In this document: positions 24,968-33,284 of the stretch, in pieces
How the letters are laid out: each line of letters begins with the position of its first letter
Position numbering within the stretch: position 1 is the stretch's first letter
Assembly: GCA_052326585.1 (NCBI GenBank)
Contig: JBKQLU010000008.1
Coordinates: forward strand, 17,409-81,408
Direction: 5' to 3'
Origin: JAPLJC01 sp052326585
GTDB taxonomy: Bacteria > Desulfobacterota > Desulfobaccia > Desulfobaccales > 0-14-0-80-60-11
Length of the DNA: 64,000 bases
Notes under the pieces: generated by a model
The model's input: only the letters and a program-made list of their open reading frames with translations
What the model was told of the DNA's origin: nothing
Database searches by the model: none
Program-made: the position numbers and the translations under genes

Positions 24968-26773
24968 ATGTATAGAGACGACCTGCGCTTATATGTGCGC
25001 CTCCTGGCTTACCTCAAGCCCCTCAAATTCCGGATGAGCGCGGCGATCATAGCTATGCTGGGGGTCTCGGCGCTCACCGCGGCCCTGGCCTATCTGGTGA
25101 AACCGGTCCTGGACGACGTCTTCTTCGGGCGCAAAGAACAGATGCTCTACCTGCTGCCGCCCCTGATCGTCCTGCTTTACGTCCTCAAGGGCTTCATGTC
25201 CTACACCCACAACTACCAGATGAGCTACATCGGCAACGCCACCGTCACCACCCTCAGGGATCAGCTCTTTGCCTCCCTGCAGCGCCAGCCCCTCTCCTTC
25301 TTCGACGGCGAGGCCACCGGCACCCTGATGAGCCGCCTCACCTACGACGTCAACCTGCTGCAGGACGCCATGACCCGGGTGGTGACCAGTTTCTTCAAGG
25401 ACTCCTTCACCGTCCTGGGCCTGAGTGCGGTGATCTTCTACCGGGATTGGCGCCTGGCCCTGCTGGCCATGGCGGTTTTTCCCCTGGCAGTGGCGCTCAT
25501 CCTCTGGCTGGGGAAGCGCACCCGCCTCGTCTCCCATGACACCCAGGTAGTCAACGCCCGCCTCTACACCGTGCTCCAGGAGAGCCTGGCGGGACAGCGG
25601 ATCGTCAAGGCCTTCGCCCGGGAGGACTTTGAGGAAGGGCGTTTTAAGGGGGCCAACTGGGACTATTTCCGCACCCGCATGCGCCTCAACGCGGTCCGGG
25701 AGCTCTCCCCGCCCACCATGGAATTTCTGGGCTCCCTCGGGATGGCGGGCATCATTTTTTATGGCGGTTACGCGGTCATCCGGGGGACCTCCACCCCGGG
25801 CACCTTCTTCTCCTTCCTGGCGGCCCTGCTCATGCTCTACCAGCCCATCAAGAGCCTGAGCGCGGTGCAGAACATCGTCCAGGAGGGTCTGGCCGCAGCC
25901 ACGCGGGTCTTCGGCCTGATGGACCGGGCGCCGGAGATCCGGGACCGCCCGGAGGCCGCGGCCCTGCCGCCCCTTAACCGGGATATCGTCTTTCGCGGGG
26001 TCAGCTTCGCCTATGATCAAGGCCGGCCGGTCTTGCACGACATCGACCTCACGGTGGGCCGGGGCGAGATCGTGGCCCTGGTGGGTCCCTCCGGGGCCGG
26101 CAAATCCACCCTGCTGAACCTCCTGCCCCGTTTCTACGAGGTAACCGGGGGCGCCATCCTGATCGACGGGCGTGACCTCCGGGAAGTGACCCTGGCCTCC
26201 CTGCGGGCCCAGATCGGGGTGGTCACCCAGCAGACCATTCTGTTCAATGACACGGTGCGCTACAACGTGGCCTACGGCTCGCTTTCCGCAAAAGCCGCGG
26301 AAATCCTGGCGGCCCTGAAATCGGCCCACGCCTATGATTTTGTGGCGTCCCTGCCCCTGGGCCTGGATACGGTCATCGGCGAGCAAGGGGTGCGCCTCTC
26401 CGGCGGCGAGCGCCAGCGTTTGGCCATCGCCCGTGCCCTCCTCAAGGACCCGCCCATCCTTATCCTGGATGAAGCTACCTCATCGCTGGACTCCGAATCC
26501 GAGCGGGAGGTGCAGCAGGCCCTGGACCGGCTGATTGCCGGGCGCACCACCCTGGTCATCGCCCACCGCCTGTCCACGGTCAGGAATGCCCAGCGCATCG
26601 TGGTCCTGGAAGAGGGCCGGGTGGTGCAAAGCGGCAGGCACGCCGATCTCCTGGCCGCCGGCGGCCTCTACCGCCGCCTCTATGAGATGCAGTTCGCCCG
26701 GGAGGAGGATAAGGAGCCGGCCCCGTTGGTGGACGAGGCCCGCCCCAGGCGGCAGGGCGCCGCGAAGTTATGA
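24968..26773 (+). CDS. msbA: Lipid A export ABC transporter, MsbA-like
   Basis: A 601-residue half-transporter that flips lipid A-core across the inner membrane. Six membrane helices fill residues about 20-300. The ATPase has Walker A GPSGAGKST (373-381), signature LSGGERQRLAIARAL (from about 477), Walker B ILILDEATSSLD (497-508) and the switch His in VIAHRLSTV. It heads a plus-strand block with lpxK and core glycosyltransferases, which supports the lipid A role over other exporters. The last 20 residues are a charged tail. No clear ribosome binding site precedes ATG 24968; a 7-bp repeat array lies there instead. Confidence 0.9.
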   Translation: MYRDDLRLYVRLLAYLKPLKFRMSAAIIAMLGVSALTAALAYLVKPVLDDVFFGRKEQMLYLLPPLIVLLYVLKGFMSYTHNYQMSYIGNATVTTLRDQLFASLQRQPLSFFDGEATGTLMSRLTYDVNLLQDAMTRVVTSFFKDSFTVLGLSAVIFYRDWRLALLAMAVFPLAVALILWLGKRTRLVSHDTQVVNARLYTVLQESLAGQRIVKAFAREDFEEGRFKGANWDYFRTRMRLNAVRELSPPTMEFLGSLGMAGIIFYGGYAVIRGTSTPGTFFSFLAALLMLYQPIKSLSAVQNIVQEGLAAATRVFGLMDRAPEIRDRPEAAALPPLNRDIVFRGVSFAYDQGRPVLHDIDLTVGRGEIVALVGPSGAGKSTLLNLLPRFYEVTGGAILIDGRDLREVTLASLRAQIGVVTQQTILFNDTVRYNVAYGSLSAKAAEILAALKSAHAYDFVASLPLGLDTVIGEQGVRLSGGERQRLAIARALLKDPPILILDEATSSLDSESEREVQQALDRLIAGRTTLVIAHRLSTVRNAQRIVVLEEGRVVQSGRHADLLAAGGLYRRLYEMQFAREEDKEPAPLVDEARPRRQGAAKL

Positions 26774-26847
26774 AGAGACTTGCCGGCTACAGAGCAGGTA
26801 GCCTAGGCGTCCCGGCTGGGCGCGGCGGCGGTTTGGAGGTTTAGATA

Positions 26848-27036
26848 ATGACAAAAAAGATAATTTTAGGACTGATATTTTTGATTATGACTGCCTCAGT
26901 GTCCGCTTGTGCGTCGCCCGAGACCAAACATGATGATGCATCAATGAATAAGGACGCATCAACGAAAAATGATGACCAGACCCAATTTATCATCGGCGGT
27001 TACACCAAAATTGAAGTTGGCGGGGTGGTGAAATAG
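26848..27036 (+). CDS. Small putative lipoprotein, 62 aa
   Basis: I do not recognise the family. A lysine-start signal peptide (about 1-20) ends in a lipobox-like VSAC, with the cysteine at 21 as the likely lipidated residue. About 30 Asp/Lys/Asn/Ser-rich residues follow, then a short hydrophobic beta-like end (FIIGGYTKIEVGGVVK). GGAGG eight bases before ATG 26848 supports expression. The gene is plainly more AT-rich than msbA and lpxK on either side, which suggests a different origin or weak codon constraint. The outer membrane or periplasm is the likely location. Confidence 0.68.
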   Translation: MTKKIILGLIFLIMTASVSACASPETKHDDASMNKDASTKNDDQTQFIIGGYTKIEVGGVVK

Positions 27037-27129
27037 GTCGGCTTTCCGTGCTGAGCTTAACTCTAGCGTCTCTCAGGGGGAAGGAAGGGAAACTTAATCC
27101 GGAGCCAAGATAATACTGGTGCGAGAGGT

Positions 27130-27177
27130 GTAGGGCGCGTCTTATGCGCCATAATTGCTGCGTGTGACGCACCCTAC
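27130..27177. repeat. 48-bp imperfect palindrome
   Basis: The 12-base arms GTAGGGCGCGTC (27130-27141) and GACGCACCCTAC (27166-27177) are inverted copies with one mismatch. The interior has a smaller GCGC/GCGT symmetry. It lies in the 246-base spacer between the small lipoprotein gene and lpxK. Confidence 0.7.
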
Positions 27178-27282
27178 GGCAGTAAACTCCTCCCTTGGGT
27201 CGGAATGCACCTGCGACCGCGGCAGAAATTTATGAAATCCCGAAAATAGTTGGTTCTGTCCAATCTCCCAGCTTGCACGCCT

Positions 27283-28380
27283 ATGCATATCTTCTGGCAC
27301 CGCCTCTTTGATGGTCTCCAGGCCGGGGAGGAAGCCCCGGCGCCCCGGTGTTCCCTGGCGGCGGTGGCCGGGGGGCTGGCCGCGCTCTACGGCCTGGGGG
27401 CCCGGACGCGGCGGGCTCTCTATGCCGGGGCCATTCTCCGGGCCAGGCGTCTGCCGGCTCCGGTGGTGAGCGTCGGCAACCTGACCGTGGGCGGCACCGG
27501 CAAGACCCCGGTGACCGCCTGCCTGGCCCGCCTTTTCCAATCCCAGGGCCTCAAAGTGGCCATTCTCAGCCGGGGTTACGGCGGCCAGAACCGGGGGGTC
27601 GCCTGCATCTCCGACGGCCGCCGGATTTACCAAAGACCGCCGCAGGCCGGGGATGAGGCCTACTGGCTGGCCCTGACCCTCCCCGGGGCCGCGGTCTACA
27701 CCGGGGCCTGCCGTTATGCCGCGGGGCTGGCCGCCTGGGAGCAGGTTCGCCCGGACCTCTTCCTGCTGGACGACGGTTTCCAGCATTTTCAGCTCCACCG
27801 GGACCTGGACATCGTTCTCCTGGACGCGGCCGCCCCTTTTGGCAACGGCCGGCTGCTGCCCCGGGGCATCCTGCGGGAACCCAGATCTGCGCTGGCCCAA
27901 AAAGAGACGGCCCAGGTGCTTATCCTCACGCGCTTCCGGGAAGACCGGGACCACCGCACCCTGGCGGACCTGCAAGACGATTTCCCTGAGAAGATCGTGC
28001 TGACGGCTAACATCACCCCCGCCGCGGTCCACCTGGCGCCGGCCGGCCCGCCCGAGCCCCCCTCCATCCTGGAAAAGCAAGCCCTGCTCGGCTTCGCCGC
28101 CCTGGCCCGGCCGGAGGTCTTCCGGCAGACCCTGCAAGAATTGGGGGTGGAGCTCCGGGGCTTCCGGGTCTTTCCGGACCACCACTCCTTTCAAGCCGCG
28201 GAATTGGCGGCCCTGGTGCGGGAGGCGGAAATCACCGGGGCCGGGGCCCTGGTGACCACCGCCAAGGATTGGGCCCGCCTGGCTGCAGGCTGGGATCAGG
28301 CCATGGACCTATGGGTCCTGGAGGTGGAGGCTCAAATCAGCCAGCCGGGGCGAATTATGGAGTTACTTAAGTTCCTTTAA
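27283..28380 (+). CDS. lpxK: Tetraacyldisaccharide 4'-kinase LpxK
   Basis: A 365-residue inner-membrane kinase that phosphorylates the 4' position of the lipid A disaccharide. The P-loop GNLTVGGTGKTP is at 65-76, followed by LSRGYGG, GDEAYWLA and DLFLLDDGFQHFQLHRDLDIVLLDA, all LpxK hallmarks. A membrane-associated N-terminus precedes them. ATG 27283 gives the canonical start; the frame stays open further upstream without family similarity. It lies between msbA and the heptosyltransferase genes, and msbA-lpxK pairing is common in Gram-negative genomes. Confidence 0.95.
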   Translation: MHIFWHRLFDGLQAGEEAPAPRCSLAAVAGGLAALYGLGARTRRALYAGAILRARRLPAPVVSVGNLTVGGTGKTPVTACLARLFQSQGLKVAILSRGYGGQNRGVACISDGRRIYQRPPQAGDEAYWLALTLPGAAVYTGACRYAAGLAAWEQVRPDLFLLDDGFQHFQLHRDLDIVLLDAAAPFGNGRLLPRGILREPRSALAQKETAQVLILTRFREDRDHRTLADLQDDFPEKIVLTANITPAAVHLAPAGPPEPPSILEKQALLGFAALARPEVFRQTLQELGVELRGFRVFPDHHSFQAAELAALVREAEITGAGALVTTAKDWARLAAGWDQAMDLWVLEVEAQISQPGRIMELLKFL

Positions 28381-28479
28381 CTTGCCCCGCGTGCGATAAT
28401 AATTGGAGAACTCATCTCAAAAAGGCATTGACAAGCGCCGCCACGGCTGCGGGCGGACTTTAGGCCTGCCGCAGGAATA

Positions 28480-29592
28480 ATGGATCATCCTTATCAGTCT
28501 AAAGAACAACCCCTGCCCCCGGAGGTGAAGCAGCGCTGGCAACGGTTGCGGCCGGTGCGGAAATTTCCCCCGGTCCCGGGGCCGGCGCCCCGTCTTTTGG
28601 TGCGCGCCCCCAACTGGGTGGGGGACGCGGTCATGAGCCTGCCGGTGCTCTCAGGGTTGGTGCGCCTCTTTCCCCAGGCGGAGATCACGGTATTGGCGGC
28701 CCCGGGGGTATCCCCCCTGTTTCTGGGGCTGCCCGGGGTGGCAGAGGTCATCAGCTACCCCGCCGGCCGGGAAAAATGGCGGGTTCTCTGGGGTCTCAGA
28801 GGGCGTTTTCACCTCGCCGTCACCCTGGCCAATTCCCTGGAATCGGCACTAGCGCTCTGGTTGCTGCGAGCCCCGGTGCGGCTGGGCTACGCCGCCGACG
28901 CCCGGGGGCCGCTCCTCAACCCGGCGGTCTCCGGCCACCGGCGCCTGGCCGGGCTGCACACGGTCTTCTACTATTTGGGCCTGCTTAAGGCCCTGGGCGA
29001 GGTGGAGGTCTTTACGCCCCCTGCCCTTTATCTGGGGGAAGAGGAGGCCGCGGCCGCGGCGCGGTTGCTGGCAGCCACCGGCTCCGGCCCCTGGGTGGGA
29101 TTGAGCCCCGGCGCGGCCTACGGCCCGGCCAAACGCTGGCCGCCGGAGCGCTTTGCCGCCTTGGGAAGAGAATTGGCCCGGGAATTCGGGGCCCGTCTGG
29201 TGTTGCTGGGCGGGCCAGGAGAGACCATGGTGGCTGACCTGGTAAAGACGCAACTGGGCTTGCCGGTTCTGGACCTGACGGGTAAAACCGGCTTGCGCCA
29301 GGCGCTGGCGGTCTTGAGCCGCTTAAAGTTGCTGGTCACCAACGACTCGGGCCTGATGCACGCCGCCGCGGCCCTGGGGGTGCCTCTGGTTGCCCTCTTC
29401 GGCTCCACCGACCCGGCGGCCACCGGGCCTTTCACTCCCCGGGCCACGGTGCTGCGCCGGCCCCTGCCCTGCAGCCCCTGCCGGCGGCGCACCTGCAGCC
29501 TGGGATATACCTGCCTGACGGCCATCGGCGTGGAAGAGGTCTTGTCCGCGGCCCGGCCCTGGCTCACGGAGGCAGTGAGCAGTGAGCCGTGA
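28480..29592 (+). CDS. waaF: LPS heptosyltransferase II
   Basis: A 370-residue GT9 enzyme that adds the second heptose to the LPS inner core from ADP-heptose. The N-terminal NWVGDAVMSLP (45-55) and the later LSPGAAYGPAKRWP, LTGKTGL and VTNDSGLMHAAAALG motifs are those of WaaF, including the donor-binding loop. The C-terminal cluster LPCSPCRRRTCSLGYTC is also typical. The final residues VSSEP and the stop codon are encoded by a GTGAGCA-type 7-bp array that runs into the gmhB leader, so the natural C-terminus may have been altered by repeat insertion. Confidence 0.93.
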   Translation: MDHPYQSKEQPLPPEVKQRWQRLRPVRKFPPVPGPAPRLLVRAPNWVGDAVMSLPVLSGLVRLFPQAEITVLAAPGVSPLFLGLPGVAEVISYPAGREKWRVLWGLRGRFHLAVTLANSLESALALWLLRAPVRLGYAADARGPLLNPAVSGHRRLAGLHTVFYYLGLLKALGEVEVFTPPALYLGEEEAAAAARLLAATGSGPWVGLSPGAAYGPAKRWPPERFAALGRELAREFGARLVLLGGPGETMVADLVKTQLGLPVLDLTGKTGLRQALAVLSRLKLLVTNDSGLMHAAAALGVPLVALFGSTDPAATGPFTPRATVLRRPLPCSPCRRRTCSLGYTCLTAIGVEEVLSAARPWLTEAVSSEP

Positions 29593-29595
29593 GCA
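29575..29595 (+). repeat. GTGAGCA 7-bp array overlapping the waaF stop codon
   Basis: Three units (GTGAGCA, GTGAGCC, GTGAGCA) encode the last residues and TGA stop of waaF. They end 21 bases before the gmhB start. Confidence 0.85.
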
Positions 29596-29616
29596 GAAAA
29601 CGGAAAGCTGAAAAAA

Positions 29617-30177
29617 ATGGGTAACCCTGCGGTATTTCTGGACCGGGACGGCACCATCAACGAAGAGATGGGCTATATCAACCATCTGAGCCGCTTCCGG
29701 GTCTTCCCCCAGGCGGCCCCTGCCATCCGCCGCCTCAATGTGGCGGGCCTGAAGGTGGTGGTCGTCAGCAACCAGTCCGGGGCCGCCCGGGGTTATTTCC
29801 CTCTGGCCTTCATGGAAGAGGTGCAGCGCCACCTCAGCCAACTCCTGGCCGACGGGGGAGCACGGCTGGACGGCCTCTATGTCTGCAGCCACCATCCGAA
29901 CGCCGGCTGCTCCTGTCGCAAACCCAATCCGGAACTGATCCTCCGGGCCGCCCGCGACCTGGACCTGGACCTTAAGCGGTCCTACCTGGTGGGTGATCGT
30001 TATACCGACGTCCAGACCGCGGCCAACGCCGGCGTGAAGGCGGTCCTGGTCCTTACCGGCTACGGCCGGGGGGAATTTGAATTTATCCGCAGCCAGTCCC
30101 CGGTGCAGCCGGTCTATGTAGCCCGGGACCTGGAAGACGCGGCCGCCTGGATTTTGGAAGATTTACCGAAGGGTTGA
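29617..30177 (+). CDS. gmhB: D-glycero-beta-D-manno-heptose 1,7-bisphosphate phosphatase
   Basis: A 186-residue HAD phosphatase that removes the C7 phosphate in ADP-heptose synthesis, feeding the neighbouring heptosyltransferases. HAD motif I is FLDRDGTINEE (7-17), motif II VVVSNQSG, then the zinc-binding loop CSHHPNAGCSCRKPNPEL and motif III YLVGDRYTDV. ATG 29617 lies 24 bases after waaF, with GGAAAG as a modest ribosome site. Confidence 0.93.
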   Translation: MGNPAVFLDRDGTINEEMGYINHLSRFRVFPQAAPAIRRLNVAGLKVVVVSNQSGAARGYFPLAFMEEVQRHLSQLLADGGARLDGLYVCSHHPNAGCSCRKPNPELILRAARDLDLDLKRSYLVGDRYTDVQTAANAGVKAVLVLTGYGRGEFEFIRSQSPVQPVYVARDLEDAAAWILEDLPKG

Positions 30178-30328
30178 ACTGTGAGGTCCCGGATTTCCGG
30201 GATATGATATTTTCTTGGCGGGGTGCGCCCCAGGCCCTGCGCCGGTAACGGCGTCTTAGCGCTCTCTTATCAAACCTGCACCGGCAGAGGCCCACTCCTT
30301 TGCCGCCAATCTTTTTGGGGATCGTCAC

Positions 30329-31375
30329 TTGCCGGAAGATCAGCCGCGTATCCTCCTGGTAAAGCTGAGCTCTTTGGGGGACGTGCTCCACGCCCTGCCC
30401 ACCCTGGAGGCGTTGCGCGCCGCCCATCCCCGGGCCCGGATCACCTGGCTGGTGGAGGCCGCCTACGCCCCACTACTGGATAAGCACCCGGCCCTGGACC
30501 AGGTCTGGGTGGCGCCCCGCCTGCGGCCTGGGGAAATTTTCTCCGGGGCCAATCCGGCCCTGCTGAAGAGTCTGCTGGGCCGCATCTGGGCCAGCCGTTT
30601 CGATGTGGTCGTCGACTTGCAAGGCCTCTTGAAGAGCGCCGTGTGGGTGGCCCTGGCCCGGAGTCCGCGCAAGCTGGGCTATGACCGCACCCGGGAGTTG
30701 AGCTACCTGGCCCTGAACGAACGCCTGGCCCCCTTCGATCCCGAGGCCCACGCCATTTTTCGCTACCTGCACCTGGCCCGCCACCTGGGGGCTCCGGCCA
30801 ATCCGCCCCGCCTCCGGCTGGGCCTGGACGCCGGGACCGCGGTTTCGCATCTGTGGCCGGAAGGTTTTCCTGGGGGCCGGCGCCCTTTGGTGGTGCTGCA
30901 CCCCGGGGCCCGCTGGCCCAGCAAACAGTGGCCCGCCGCGGCTTGGGCCCGGCTGGGGGACCGGCTCAGTGCCAACCGGACCCTGCGGGTGGCGATTACC
31001 GGCAGCGCCGCGGATCGGGGGCTGGCCGCAGAAATTTTGCAGAAGGTCGAGGGGCCGGTCATCAATCTGGCCGGGCGCACTTCCCTGGCGGAACTGGCCG
31101 CCTTGCTGCGCCAGGCCTCCCTGGTAGTGACCCCTGACACCGGCGCCATGCACCTGGCCGCCTCCCTGGGAACCAGGGTTGCGGCCCTCTTCGGCCCCAC
31201 CGCGCCCTGGCGCACCGGGCCCTGGGGCGAGGGCCACGCGGTGCTGCGTCTGGGCCTGGATTGCAGCCCCTGCTTTAAGCGCCGCTGCCCGGCGCCCCGC
31301 TGTCTGACGGACCTGGCCCCGGAGACGGTGCTGGCGGCCTGCGAGAAAATCTTGTCCGCAGTGGTAAAGAATTGA
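30329..31375 (+). CDS. waaC: LPS heptosyltransferase I
   Basis: A 348-residue GT9 enzyme that adds the first heptose to Kdo2-lipid A. ILLVKLSSLGDVLHALPTLEAL at the N-terminus is the WaaC hallmark. LHPGARWPSKQWP and TPDTGAMHLAASLGTRVAALFGPTAPWRTGP mark the donor site. The proposed start is TTG 30329 after GGGGAT. A spacer of about 150 bases separates it from gmhB. It ends with a CSPCFKRRCPAPRC cysteine cluster. Confidence 0.93.
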   Translation: MPEDQPRILLVKLSSLGDVLHALPTLEALRAAHPRARITWLVEAAYAPLLDKHPALDQVWVAPRLRPGEIFSGANPALLKSLLGRIWASRFDVVVDLQGLLKSAVWVALARSPRKLGYDRTRELSYLALNERLAPFDPEAHAIFRYLHLARHLGAPANPPRLRLGLDAGTAVSHLWPEGFPGGRRPLVVLHPGARWPSKQWPAAAWARLGDRLSANRTLRVAITGSAADRGLAAEILQKVEGPVINLAGRTSLAELAALLRQASLVVTPDTGAMHLAASLGTRVAALFGPTAPWRTGPWGEGHAVLRLGLDCSPCFKRRCPAPRCLTDLAPETVLAACEKILSAVVKN

Positions 31376-31499
31376 TATTATAACGCCTTGATAGTCCGGG
31401 CCTTGAATCTGCGCCTCATTGGCCCCAGGCACGGGGAGAAAAGAGGCTCGACGACTTTTGCCGGGTGGGCGCCGCCCCCGCCAAAAAAATGGAGGTCCC

Positions 31500-31670
31500 A
31501 TGCCCATCAACAAAGAATTGCTGGAGATCCTGGCCTGCCCCAAGTGTAAGGGCGACCTTAAGCTGACGGAGAAGGAAGACGGCCTTATCTGCGAAAAATG
31601 CCGCCTCCTTTATGAAATCAAGGACGACATCCCCATCATGCTCATCGAAGAGGCCAAACCACTGAAATGA
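31500..31670 (+). CDS. Trm112/YcaR-like zinc-ribbon protein
   Basis: A 56-residue protein with two cysteine pairs, LACPKCKGDL (C13, C16) and LICEKCRLLYEI, and the PIMLIEEA ending of the Trm112/UPF0434 family. Eukaryotic relatives stabilise methyltransferases; the bacterial role is unclear. In enterobacteria the relative ycaR sits between lpxK and kdsB, so a place among lipid A and core genes is conserved. GGAGG stands five bases upstream of ATG 31500. Confidence 0.88.
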   Translation: MPINKELLEILACPKCKGDLKLTEKEDGLICEKCRLLYEIKDDIPIMLIEEAKPLK

Positions 31671-31732
31671 CGGTTTTTCTAACAGCCTTCGGTTTTCGGT
31701 AAGGATAACCGACCTGCCACGGAAAACGATCT

Positions 31733-32497
31733 ATGCCATCTCTTTCCGTCACCATCATCGCCAGGAACCAGGAGGCCAACATCGGCGCCTGCCTGCAATC
31801 GGTGAGTTTCGCCGATGAGATCGTGGTGGTGGACAGCGGCAGCTCCGACCGCACCGTGGAGTTGGCCCGGGAGTTTACCGACCGGGTGATTACCGCCCCC
31901 TGGCAGGGTTTTGCCGGCACCAAGAATTTTGCCCTGGATCAGGCCCGGATGGACTGGGTCTTTTCCCTGGACACGGACGAAAGGGTGCCGCCGGCCCTGG
32001 GGCAGGAAATCCTGGCGGTGGTCCGGGCCGACGGACCTCGGGACGGCTACCGGGTGCCCCGGAAGAATTACCTGGGCGGCCGCTGGATCAGGCGCCTGGG
32101 CTGGTATCCCGACTACAGCCTGCGGCTGTTCCGCCGGGGCCGGGGCCGTTTTCGGGAGCGGGAGGTCCACGAAGAGGTGGATGTAGCGGGGCCGCGGGGG
32201 ACCTTGCGCACCCCTCTGGAACACTATTCCTATAATGATCTCCGGGAATACGCGGCGCGCCAGGAGCGCTACGCCCGGCTGGCCGCCCGGGAGATGGCCG
32301 GCCGCGGCCGCCGCCCCCTTCCGGGGGAGCGGTGCTGGCGTCCGTTTTTGACCTTCTGGAAGCTCTATCTCCTCAAGGCCGGGTTTTTGGAAGGTTCTCT
32401 GGGACTGTCCCTGGCCATCCAGGGCAGCCGCTACAATTTCTTAAAATACCACTATCTGCGGGAACTGACCCGGGGGAAGGACCTCGATGCCCATTGA
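31733..32497 (+). CDS. GT2 glycosyltransferase, WaaE/KdtX-like
   Basis: A 254-residue family 2 glycosyltransferase of the inverting GT-A fold. It opens with SVTIIARNQEANIGACLQSV, with IVVVDSGSSDRTVELA and the DTDERVPPAL metal-binding DxD close behind. The later RRLGWYPDYSLRLFRRG and YNFLKYHYL match WaaE/LgtF-like enzymes that add glucose to inner-core heptose. It overlaps lpxA by 11 bases, so it is probably co-transcribed and coupled. Confidence 0.88.
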   Translation: MPSLSVTIIARNQEANIGACLQSVSFADEIVVVDSGSSDRTVELAREFTDRVITAPWQGFAGTKNFALDQARMDWVFSLDTDERVPPALGQEILAVVRADGPRDGYRVPRKNYLGGRWIRRLGWYPDYSLRLFRRGRGRFREREVHEEVDVAGPRGTLRTPLEHYSYNDLREYAARQERYARLAAREMAGRGRRPLPGERCWRPFLTFWKLYLLKAGFLEGSLGLSLAIQGSRYNFLKYHYLRELTRGKDLDAH

Positions 32498-33284
32498 TCC
32501 CAGCGCCCACATCGCCGCCAACGCGGAACTGGCCCCCGATGTTACGGTGGGTCCCGGGGTCACCATCGACGGCCCCAGCCGCATCGGGGCCGGCACCCGT
32601 GTCCTGGCCCACGCTTACATCGGTCCCCATACCTCCATCGGCCAGGACAACCTCATCGGCTTCGGAGCCATCATCGGCTACGAGCCCCAGGACTACGCCT
32701 TCAAGGGCGAGGAGAGCTACACCGTCATCGGCGACCATAACCTCATCCGGGAGTACGTCACCATCCACCGGGGCAGCAAGCCCGGCAGCGCCACCCGGGT
32801 GGGAGACCACAATTTTCTCATGGCCCTGAGCCACCTGGCCCACAACGCCTGTCTGGGAAACCATGTCATCGTGGTCAATGGCGCCCTGGTAGGCGGCTAC
32901 GTGGAGGTGGCCGACCGGGCCTTCATCTCCGGCAACTGCCTGCTGCACCAGTTTATCCGGGTGGGGACCCTGGTGATGATGCGGGGCGGGGCCCGGGCCT
33001 CCCGGGATCTGCCGCCCTACAGCAACATCGACGGCACCCACACGGTCAAGGGCCTCAACCTGGTGGGATTGCGCCGGGCCGGGTTTACCGCGGCGCAAAT
33101 CGCCCCCCTGCGCCAGGCCTTCCAGACCCTCTTCGGACGCCGCACCAACCTGGCCAGGGCCCTGGAGCAGGTGGAAGCCGAGGCCCCCCAGACTCCAGAG
33201 GTGGCCCACCTGCTGGCCTTTATCCGCGCCTCCAAACGGGGGGTGGCCATGGGCCCCCGCCAGGTCCAAGACGATGAGTTCTAA
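32487..33284 (+). CDS. lpxA: UDP-N-acetylglucosamine acyltransferase LpxA
   Basis: A 265-residue left-handed beta-helix enzyme that starts lipid A synthesis by O-acylating UDP-GlcNAc. Hexapeptide repeats fill residues about 1-185, with the catalytic histidine in LSHLAHNACLG. IREYVTIHRGS, LHQFIRVG and DLPPYSNIDG are conserved. The E. coli His144 position appears to be Tyr here, while the Gly173 acyl-ruler position appears conserved (my alignment by eye). It is unusual in lying inside a core-glycosyltransferase operon rather than with lpxD-fabZ. It overlaps both neighbours by 11 bases. Confidence 0.88.
   Translation: MPIDPSAHIAANAELAPDVTVGPGVTIDGPSRIGAGTRVLAHAYIGPHTSIGQDNLIGFGAIIGYEPQDYAFKGEESYTVIGDHNLIREYVTIHRGSKPGSATRVGDHNFLMALSHLAHNACLGNHVIVVNGALVGGYVEVADRAFISGNCLLHQFIRVGTLVMMRGGARASRDLPPYSNIDGTHTVKGLNLVGLRRAGFTAAQIAPLRQAFQTLFGRRTNLARALEQVEAEAPQTPEVAHLLAFIRASKRGVAMGPRQVQDDEF

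Noticed and set aside
24989..26386. A 465-codon open frame on the minus strand
   Set aside because: It is antisense to msbA, with the biased composition of a mirror frame and no start context.
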